Shown piece after piece: positions 1 to 4,890 of a stretch of 8,822 nucleotides of DNA (its first letter is position 1; each line of letters starts with the position of its first letter). A model generated the notes under the pieces. That model saw only the letters and a list, made by a program, of their open reading frames with translations, had not been told where the DNA came from and did not search any database. The position numbers were made by a program, and so were the translations under genes. Source of the DNA: Lentzea sp. (lineage in GTDB: Bacteria > Actinomycetota > Actinomycetes > Mycobacteriales > Pseudonocardiaceae); assembly GCA_030146905.1 (NCBI GenBank), contig JASLAV010000180.1:1-8822 (forward strand), read 5' to 3'.

Positions 1-591
1 GACGTCCTGCAGTCGCTCTGGTACAACGCGAAGAACGTCTACAAGTTCCACGTCGAGCTGGTCACCTCGGAGACCAACCGGCACCCGTGGGAGTCGAAGC
101 CGTGGACGTGGCCGATGGGCCTGCGTCCGATGCTCTACTACTACGACAACTCCGTCACGGGCTGCGGCGCGGCGTCGTGCCTCGGCGCGATCATGCTCAT
201 CGGCACGCCCGCGATGTGGTGGCTCGCTTTCCCGGTCATCGGCTGGGCGATCTACCGCAGCGCCGGCCGGATGGACTGGCGCTACGCCGGCGTCCTGGTC
301 GCGTACGCGGCGGGCCTGCTGCCGTGGTTCCTCAACCTCGACCGGCAGATGTACTTCTTCTACGTCACGCCGATGGCGCCGTTCCTGGTGCTGCTGATCG
401 TGCTGGCGCTGGGCGAGATCCTCGGCCGGCGGACGGCGGGATCCGAGCGGCGCGGTACGGGACTGCTGGTCGTGGCGCTGTACATCGGCATCGTGGTCGC
501 GAACTTCGTGTGGCTGTGGCCGATCCTCAACGGCAACCCGATCACCCCGGAGATGTGGCAGCAGCAGCTCTGGCTGCCCAGCTGGCGGTGA
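1..591 (+). CDS. pmt: Protein O-mannosyltransferase (Pmt family), C-terminal part; 5' end outside window
   Basis: Frame 1 is open from the first base to TGA at 589-591, giving 196 residues of a larger protein. The stretch HPWESKPWTWP (residues 28-38 of the visible part) followed by LRPMLYYY is the luminal/extracytoplasmic signature preceding the C-terminal membrane block of actinobacterial protein mannosyltransferases, the relatives of mycobacterial Rv1002c. At least four hydrophobic segments follow, the clearest around residues 58-85, 95-110, 118-137 and 155-175. Family members transfer mannose from polyprenyl-phosphate-mannose to Ser/Thr of exported proteins during Sec translocation. The family is usually about 500 residues, so roughly the last 40% is seen here; the catalytic N-terminal Asp-Glu motif is off the window. 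The acyltransferase gene follows on the same strand after 81 bp, with its own possible promoter. The family call is secure; substrate proteins are unknown. Confidence 0.9.
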   Translation, partial: DVLQSLWYNAKNVYKFHVELVTSETNRHPWESKPWTWPMGLRPMLYYYDNSVTGCGAASCLGAIMLIGTPAMWWLAFPVIGWAIYRSAGRMDWRYAGVLVAYAAGLLPWFLNLDRQMYFFYVTPMAPFLVLLIVLALGEILGRRTAGSERRGTGLLVVALYIGIVVANFVWLWPILNGNPITPEMWQQQLWLPSWR

Positions 592-634
592 CCCTCACCT
601 CACCGCTTCAGGCCATCCTGGCGCTCCGCTGAGT

Positions 635-659
635 TACGATCCCCTGGGGCTGACAGGGG
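635..659 (+). promoter_or_regulatory. Possible promoter -10 and leader hairpin upstream of the first acyltransferase
   Basis: In the 81-bp gap after the mannosyltransferase, TACGAT (635-640) fits the actinobacterial -10 pattern TAnnnT, but no convincing -35 lies 16-18 bp upstream. Just after it, CCCCT (641-645) and AGGGG (655-659) can pair around a 9-nt loop. The same AGGGGG (655-660) is the best Shine-Dalgarno candidate for the ATG at 673, although 12 nt away. A hairpin here could therefore limit ribosome access. Promoter and hairpin are both inferred from sequence alone. Confidence 0.35.
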
Positions 660-672
660 GATTCGGCGAGGC

Positions 673-2799
673 ATGAGCACTACCGTCCAGGCACGCGTCG
701 CGCAGGCGAAACGGCTGTTGAGCGCGAGGTCCCGGACGCCGGTGTCCCCCGGATTCCGCACCGACGTCCAGGCACTGCGCGCGATCGCGGTGCTGGCCGT
801 CGTGGTGAACCACTTCTGGCCGAACGCGATGACCGGCGGTTACATCGGCGTCGACGTCTTCTTCGTGATCTCCGGCTACCTGATCACGTCGCACCTGGGT
901 CGTGAGATCGCCCGCACCGGCCGCGTGCGGTTCGGCACGTTCTACGCGCGCCGCATCCGGCGGCTGCTGCCCGCGGCGTTGCTCGTGCTCGCCGTGACGG
1001 TGCTGGTGGCACGCGCGCTGCTGCCGTACCCGCGCTGGACCGCGACCGCGTGGGAGACCTTCGCGTCCGCCTTCTACTGGGAGAACTGGCTCCTGGCGGC
1101 CAAGTCGGTGAACTACTCCGCGGCCAACGAGGCCGCGAGCGTGGTCCAGCACTACTGGTCGCTGTCGGTCGAGGAGCAGTTCTACCTGTTCTGGCCGCTG
1201 CTGCTGGTCGGCCTGGTGGCGCTCGGCGGCAACCGGCGCTGGCTCGTGCCGGGCGTGGCGGGGCTCGGCGTGGTCTCGCTGGTGTTCAGCGTCGTCTACA
1301 CGGCCCTGTCCCCCAACGAGGCCTACTTCAACACCCTGGCCAGGGTGTGGGAGTTCGCGCTGGGGGCGTTCGTCGCGCTGACGGCCTCGAAGCTGGTGCT
1401 GCCCAGGATCGCCGCGGAGGTGGCGTCGGGCCTCGGCCTGGCGATGATCATCGTTCCGGCGTTCGTCTACGACCACACCTCGCCGTTCCCCGGCTCCCTC
1501 GCGCTGATGCCGACGGTCGGCACCGCGCTGGTGATCGCCTCCGGCCTGCGGCCAGGACCGCAGTGGCACACGCGGGTCACGGCGTCGCGGCCCGTGCAGT
1601 TCGTCGGCGACATCAGCTACTCGCTGTACCTGTGGCACTGGCCGGTCCTGATCCTCGCGCCGTTCGCGCTGGGCGACGCGCTGGACCAGGGCGAGCTCAC
1701 GACGGCGTGGCTGCTGTGGCTGCTGGCGCTGTCGTTCGCGCTGGCGTGGCTGACGAAGGTGCTGGTCGAGGACCGCGCCCGCACGTTCGTCCCGCTGGTG
1801 CGCAACACGAAGCTGACGTTCGCGGCCATGATCGCCGGACTGCTCGTCGTCGAGGTCCTCGCCGGCAGCCTGCAGGCGGGTTACCACCAGCGGGTCGCCG
1901 CCGCCGAGCAGAACGTGCAGACCGGCAAGGGCGACGCCTGCCACGGCGCGGGCGCGATGATCGGCGCCAACGGCTGCCCCGACCCGTTCGGTCCCGCCCG
2001 CGTGCCGGAGATGGGACCGGTGAACGAGTACTGGCGGCTCGCGCCGGAGTGCAGGGAGACCGACTACTTCAAGATCGACGGCAAGGCCACCGTGAAGGTC
2101 TGCGACTTCAGCGGTGACGGCGAGCCGACCCAGACCGTGTGGCTGCTCGGCGACTCGCACGCCGAGCAGTGGCAGACGCCGGTGTTCGAGGTGGCGCGCA
2201 AGGAGAGGTGGCTGCTCAAGATCGGCATCCTGGGCGGCTGCCCGTTCGCGGACGTCCAGTTCACCGGTTACCGCAGCGCGGCGGGCCCGCGCGACATCCT
2301 GCGCTGCCGGGACTGGACCTCGCAGATGAACCCCGTGATCACCGGGGACAAGCCGTCGATGGTGCTGATGTCGTTCTTCTCGCGCCAGGAGTTCGTGGAC
2401 GACGGCAGCGGCCGCAGCCAGACCGAGCAGTACCGCGAGGGCATCGAACCCTGGTGGTCGGCGTGGACCGCGAACGGCACACGTGTGTTCGTGTTCGCGG
2501 ATCCGCCGTACAACAGGGACGTCCGGTCGACCAGCTGCGTGCTGCTGAACCGGTCGAACCCGAAGGCGTGCGCGATCCCGCGCGAGCGGGCCCAGCCGCC
2601 CGATCCGCTGGGCGAGGTCGTGAAGTCGACCCGCAACCCCGGTGTGTCGTTGATCGACCTCACCGACTACTTCTGCGACGAGAAGCTCTGCTACGGCGTG
2701 ATCGGGAACGTGGCGGTCTACTACGACGGCGACCACGTCAACAGCGAGTACAGCCGCACGCTGACGCCGATGGTCGAGAAGGCGCTCAGCTCTCGCTGA
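673..2799 (+). CDS. Membrane acyltransferase-3 / SGNH-domain O-acyltransferase (OafA/YrhL type), paralogue 1
   Basis: This 708-residue protein has two parts. Residues ~28-400 form a multi-pass acyltransferase-3 domain. It carries the family's Arg-x10-His pair (R36, H47), GVDVFFVISGYLIT (59-72), the basic FYARRIRRLLPA loop (90-101), SLSVEEQFYLFWPLL (163-177) and SYSLYLWHWPVL (315-326). Residues ~420-708 form an exported SGNH-hydrolase-like domain with GDSH (493-496, nucleophile S495) and a C-terminal Asp-x-x-His (D685, H688). Family members move an acyl group, often acetyl, across the membrane onto an extracytoplasmic sugar such as peptidoglycan, lipopolysaccharide or a secreted glycan; the substrate here is unknown. 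All ten cysteines lie in the exported domain. ATG 673 is the only sensible start. Spacing to AGGGGG is long (12 nt), while GAGG ends one base before the ATG. The 3' end overlaps the convergent anti-sigma-like gene by 14 bp. A close paralogue lies at 4891-7002. Confidence 0.93.
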   Translation: MSTTVQARVAQAKRLLSARSRTPVSPGFRTDVQALRAIAVLAVVVNHFWPNAMTGGYIGVDVFFVISGYLITSHLGREIARTGRVRFGTFYARRIRRLLPAALLVLAVTVLVARALLPYPRWTATAWETFASAFYWENWLLAAKSVNYSAANEAASVVQHYWSLSVEEQFYLFWPLLLVGLVALGGNRRWLVPGVAGLGVVSLVFSVVYTALSPNEAYFNTLARVWEFALGAFVALTASKLVLPRIAAEVASGLGLAMIIVPAFVYDHTSPFPGSLALMPTVGTALVIASGLRPGPQWHTRVTASRPVQFVGDISYSLYLWHWPVLILAPFALGDALDQGELTTAWLLWLLALSFALAWLTKVLVEDRARTFVPLVRNTKLTFAAMIAGLLVVEVLAGSLQAGYHQRVAAAEQNVQTGKGDACHGAGAMIGANGCPDPFGPARVPEMGPVNEYWRLAPECRETDYFKIDGKATVKVCDFSGDGEPTQTVWLLGDSHAEQWQTPVFEVARKERWLLKIGILGGCPFADVQFTGYRSAAGPRDILRCRDWTSQMNPVITGDKPSMVLMSFFSRQEFVDDGSGRSQTEQYREGIEPWWSAWTANGTRVFVFADPPYNRDVRSTSCVLLNRSNPKACAIPRERAQPPDPLGEVVKSTRNPGVSLIDLTDYFCDEKLCYGVIGNVAVYYDGDHVNSEYSRTLTPMVEKALSSR

Positions 2800-3445
2800 T
2801 CTCCACCGCCCTCTGCCTGGTCAGGTCGCCTTCGAGCCTCATCGTGACCTGGTCCCGTTGCCAGATCAGGGTTTGCCCGGCGCCGTGGGGTTCCTCGACG
2901 CGCCACAGGCCCTCTCGGTCGATGTAGAAAACCTCGTGCGGGTAAGGGATCCAGACCTTGTCGCCGATCCGCTCGACGCCTTCGGCGTGCACGAGCTTGC
3001 CGATCGTGGTGGAGATGGTGCCGTCGAACTGGTCGAGCCTGAGGTCTCCGTAGTGCAGGGTGACGAACCGTCCTTCGTGGACGGTGATCCTGCCGGGTGT
3101 GCCGAGCTGTGCAGGCAGGTGGATGTCGAACGGCACCAGGCTCCTGGCGTCGTCGAGCGAGACCTCCTTGCCTGGCAACGCGGGCGCGGTGCTCGGCGGT
3201 GCCTGCGTGCGGAACTCGACTCCGGCGAACTCCAGCAGGTCCCGCACACCGGCCCGCACCGCAGGGGACGCGGCGAAGGCGACCGCGAACGCCGTCAGCG
3301 CCGCGACCAGTGCGGTGAGCACGCGGTGCCGCCTGCGCGGGGCGTTGATCCTCGTCAGGACCCCGGCGGTGACGTTCTCCGGTTCCGGCACGTGGATCTT
3401 CCGGCCGAGGTCGCGGAGGGCGGCCTCCAGCTGGTCATCGATCAT
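2786..3445 (-). CDS. Single-pass membrane anti-sigma-like regulator, partner of the ECF sigma factor
   Basis: This 219-residue protein has three parts. A cytoplasmic N-terminus (~1-40) is predicted helical, with the pattern LEAALRDLGRKIHVPEPENV. One membrane segment spans ~43-65. The extracytoplasmic domain (~70-219) contains SLDDARSLVPFDIHLPAQLG (95-114) and a closing WQRDQVTMRLEGDLT. The pattern Ala...pF.i..P..lG resembles the DUF4367-like domain of anti-sigma/sensor proteins; that match is from memory, not a search. There is no cysteine at all, so it is not a zinc-binding (ZAS) anti-sigma factor. Its start ATG (3445-3443) lies 11 bp inside the end of the sigma gene and has a strong GGAGGAGGT Shine-Dalgarno, which implies translational coupling. 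By analogy with ECF pairs it would hold the sigma factor at the membrane and release it on an envelope signal. Direct evidence for anti-sigma activity is only context and topology. It ends inside the convergent acyltransferase gene. Confidence 0.78.
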   Translation of the reverse strand: MIDDQLEAALRDLGRKIHVPEPENVTAGVLTRINAPRRRHRVLTALVAALTAFAVAFAASPAVRAGVRDLLEFAGVEFRTQAPPSTAPALPGKEVSLDDARSLVPFDIHLPAQLGTPGRITVHEGRFVTLHYGDLRLDQFDGTISTTIGKLVHAEGVERIGDKVWIPYPHEVFYIDREGLWRVEEPHGAGQTLIWQRDQVTMRLEGDLTRQRAVEISES

Positions 3446-3956
3446 GGGCCACCTCCTCCAGCAGCGGGCGCAGCTTCGCGAGCGCGCGGGACAGCCGCGA
3501 CTTCACGGTTCCCTTGGCCAGACCGAGGGTCTGCGCGGTCTCTGCCTCGCTCAGGTCGAGCAGGTACCGGCACGTGACGACCTGGCGGTCGTGGTCGGGC
3601 AGGGTCGCCAGCGCCTGCAGCAGCTTCGCGCGGGAGTCGTCCACGAGCGTGCCGGGATCGTCGTGGTCGACGGTGTCGGTGATGCCGGCGATCTTGAGCT
3701 CCATCACGTTGCGGCGTCGCCTGCTGCGGTGGAGGTTCCTGGTCTCGTTGGCGACGATCTTGAGCAGCCACGGCTTGAAGTCGGCTCCCCGCCGGAACGT
3801 GCCGAGCTTGCGGTAGGCCTTCACGAACGCCTCCTGCACCACGTCACCGGTGTCCGCGCCGGCCCCGAGCAGGTAGGCGGTCCGGTGCGCGAGCGCGGTG
3901 TACCGGGTGACCAGCTCGCCGTAGGCCGCCTGGTCACCTGCGATCGCCCGTGCCAC
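3435..3956 (-). CDS. ECF-type RNA polymerase sigma factor
   Basis: From GTG at 3956 the protein has 173 residues, usual for ECF sigma factors. Region 2 covers ~3-80, with DVVQEAFVKAY (38-48) for core binding and -10 recognition and a basic segment around 72-83. Region 4 covers ~112-165, with LPDHDRQVVTCRYLLDLSEAE followed by the helix-turn-helix TLGLAKGTVKSRLSRALAKL (143-162) that reads the -35 element. Region 3 is absent, as in all ECF factors. The GTG has a weak CGGA 7 nt upstream. An ATC codon at 3971-3969 has a better-placed AGGAAAGG before it and would add the family-typical ITDDA. In-frame starts at 4022 (ATG) and 4097 (GTG) would run through the promoter dyad and the divergent gene, and add unfamily-like Arg-rich sequence, so they were not chosen. 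The downstream anti-sigma-like gene overlaps by 11 bp. Target genes are probably envelope functions, by inference. Confidence 0.88.
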   Translation of the reverse strand: MARAIAGDQAAYGELVTRYTALAHRTAYLLGAGADTGDVVQEAFVKAYRKLGTFRRGADFKPWLLKIVANETRNLHRSRRRRNVMELKIAGITDTVDHDDPGTLVDDSRAKLLQALATLPDHDRQVVTCRYLLDLSEAETAQTLGLAKGTVKSRLSRALAKLRPLLEEVAHDR

Positions 3957-3980
3957 CGCGTCATCCGTGATGCCTTTCCT

Positions 3981-4011
3981 ACACCGGGAACCCCTCCGTG
4001 GTTCCCGGTGT
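3981..4011. promoter_or_regulatory. Perfect 12-bp dyad: divergent ECF-like promoters or operator
   Basis: ACACCGGGAACC (3981-3992) and GGTTCCCGGTGT (4000-4011) are exact reverse complements around a 7-bp centre. The dyad sits in the 64-bp gap between the sigma gene (-) and the secreted-protein gene (+). Each arm presents GGGAAC, the classic ECF -35 core, on one strand. The opposite arm presents GTGT 16 bp further on, where a -10 (often CGTT/GTC-like) is expected. On the + strand this would place transcription start close to ATG 4021, giving an almost leaderless mRNA. On the - strand it would start about 15-18 nt before GTG 3956. Autoregulation by the adjacent sigma factor is the favoured reading; a dimeric repressor site is the alternative. 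Confidence 0.6.
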
Positions 4012-4020
4012 AACCGCCGC

Positions 4021-4617
4021 ATGAGAATCCTTGCTCTGCTCTGCGCGTTCCTGCTGATCAGCGCGCCCACCGCCGCCGCGGGCAACTGGGCGGTCACCTA
4101 CGTCGACCCGGTGCCGTCGATCCAGCCCTCCGTGACGCACACGGTCGGCTATTGGGTGCTGCAGCACGGCACCCACCCGTACGGCGGGGACGACCTCGGC
4201 ACGACCGGGCTGCGGTTCCGCTCCGGGTCCGATGACCGGGTGTTCTCCGGCGTGCCGCTGGGCCAGCCCGCGCACTACGCGGTGACCTTCGCACTGCCGG
4301 CGGGCGTCTACGAGGTCTTCGGGGTGCAGGGGGTGTTCGAGGACCACCGGATCGGCACGCTGACCGTGCCGGGGACGTTGCTGGTGAAGCCCGTGGATCC
4401 GCAGAGGGTCGCGTCCGGTGCCGCCGGGCCGTGGCCGTGGGAGGACATCGCGCCGCCGCTGGGAGAGCCGGTGGGGGCGCCGGAACCGGCGGCCGTCGTG
4501 GAGCCCGTCCCCGCACCGGAGCCCGTGCCGGTGTGGGTCGTCGCACTGGTGGTCGTCGGCGCGGCGGGGGCGTTCCTCCTCCTGCGCAAACGGTTGCGGC
4601 CGGTTGGGCGAAGGTGA
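4021..4617 (+). CDS. Secreted, C-terminally membrane-anchored protein of unknown function
   Basis: This 198-residue protein is not recognised as a characterised family. Residues 1-20 are a Sec signal peptide (MRILALLCAFLLISAPTAAA) with a likely cleavage after Ala20. The ectodomain (~21-125) looks like a small beta-rich fold, with DPVPSIQPSVTHTVGYWVLQ (29-48), HGTHPYGGDDLGTTGLRF, LPAGVYEVFGVQGVFEDHRIGTL (92-114) and VPGTLLVKP. A Pro/Ala/Glu-rich stalk (~135-170) follows, then a single membrane helix (~171-188) and the basic tail RKRLRPVGRR. It has one cysteine, in the signal peptide. It would be displayed on the outer face of the membrane. ATG 4021 is chosen because it begins the signal peptide and sits immediately after the divergent dyad; no Shine-Dalgarno is visible, consistent with leaderless translation. 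Several histidines (H40, H49, H52, H85) might bind metal, which is speculation. Divergent pairing with an ECF sigma gene suggests it is a target or co-sensor. Confidence 0.8.
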   Translation: MRILALLCAFLLISAPTAAAGNWAVTYVDPVPSIQPSVTHTVGYWVLQHGTHPYGGDDLGTTGLRFRSGSDDRVFSGVPLGQPAHYAVTFALPAGVYEVFGVQGVFEDHRIGTLTVPGTLLVKPVDPQRVASGAAGPWPWEDIAPPLGEPVGAPEPAAVVEPVPAPEPVPVWVVALVVVGAAGAFLLLRKRLRPVGRR

Positions 4618-4653
4618 GTGGTGAGGCGATCGGCGGAAACCGCCTCACCACTC
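4616..4653 (+). terminator. Strong intrinsic-type hairpin terminator after the secreted-protein gene
   Basis: GAGTGGTGAGGCG (4616-4628) and CGCCTCACCACTC (4641-4653) form a perfect 13-bp stem with a 12-nt loop. The stem starts within the TGA stop codon of the secreted-protein gene. No T-tract follows, as is common for terminators of high-GC actinomycetes. An alternative short hairpin, GGCGG-AAA-CCGCC (4632-4644), would compete with the long stem. Perfect pairing and position right at a stop codon support a terminator; function is not proven. Confidence 0.75.
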
Positions 4654-4690
4654 TTCGCGGGGCATCCGCGTGCGATGCCCAAGCCTTCCG

Positions 4691-4727
4691 GGTGAACCAC
4701 GGCTTAGGTCGTTGAACGGTGAACCAC
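4691..4727 (+). repeat. Direct repeat GGTGAACCAC, two copies 27 bp apart
   Basis: Identical 10-mers occur at 4691-4700 and 4718-4727, start-to-start distance 27 bp. A third partial TGAAC lies at 4713-4717, and the inverse GTTCACC lies at 4747-4753. The clustering of one core in a gene-free, promoter-position stretch suggests binding sites for a regulator. The protein is unknown. Confidence 0.55.
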
Positions 4728-4728
4728 T

Positions 4729-4764
4729 GTTACCGACCGGTCCAACGTTCACCCGGATCGCCTA
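4729..4764. repeat. Bipartite intergenic element, copy 1
   Basis: GTTACCG (4729-4735) is followed 10 bp later by CGTTCACCCGGATCGCCTA (4746-4764). Copy 2 at 8479-8515 has the same GTTACCG, an 11-bp gap, and the same 19-mer with one change (A to T). Read on the minus strand, the element is TAGGCGA-CCGGGTGAACG...CGGTAAC. It could be a promoter (GTGAAC and TAAC boxes 14-15 bp apart), an operator, or a dispersed repeat. Confidence 0.6.
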
Positions 4765-4890
4765 GGAAAACGTCTGCACCAGGGTCGATGGGTTAGCATC
4801 GCCGCTCGCCAACCCAATCGAGTGACCCTCGAAAGACCTACGGACTCACACGTGGTCATCGCGCGGGTCTGACCAGAGAGATCAGCGCGC

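Larger units (their letters stand above)
4654..4890 (+). promoter_or_regulatory. Motif-rich upstream region of the second acyltransferase
   Basis: No gene is seen in this stretch. It contains: GGGCAT/ATGCCC pairing (4660-4665 with 4675-4680); the direct repeat GGTGAACCAC at 4691-4700 and 4718-4727; the inverted pair CCGGGTGAAC (4688-4697) and GTTCACCCGG (4747-4756); and a bipartite element at 4729-4764 that recurs near 8479-8515. A -10-like TAGCAT (4794-4799) lies further down without a clear -35. TGGGTT (4789-4794) and AACCCA (4811-4816) can pair in the leader. The last 25 bases resemble the leader of the first acyltransferase (CTGACCAGAGAG-ATC versus CTGACAGGGGG-ATT). Together this looks like a regulated promoter with a leader of 80 nt or so; individual sites are unproven. 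Confidence 0.5.

Noticed and set aside
634..2736. Long open frame antisense to the first acyltransferase (about 700 codons)
   Set aside because: Arg/His/Asp/Gln-rich low-complexity translation with no domain, opposite a gene with strong family motifs; typical of third-position GC bias.
3981..4011. Interpreting the dyad as a transcription terminator
   Set aside because: It lies between two divergent gene starts, so no transcript needs to end there.
3967..4020. Earlier GTG start (3967) for the secreted protein
   Set aside because: Adds charged residues before a clean signal peptide and spans the dyad; ATG 4021 fits the signal peptide exactly.
3957..4097. N-terminal extension of the sigma factor to GTG 4097 or ATG 4022
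   Set aside because: Would translate the promoter dyad and overlap the signal-peptide region of the divergent gene; the extra residues are not ECF-like.
2786..4653. Sigma/anti-sigma/surface-protein cassette as a mobile element
   Set aside because: No transposase, integrase, terminal repeats, target-site duplication or compositional shift is visible; only its position between paralogues is suggestive.
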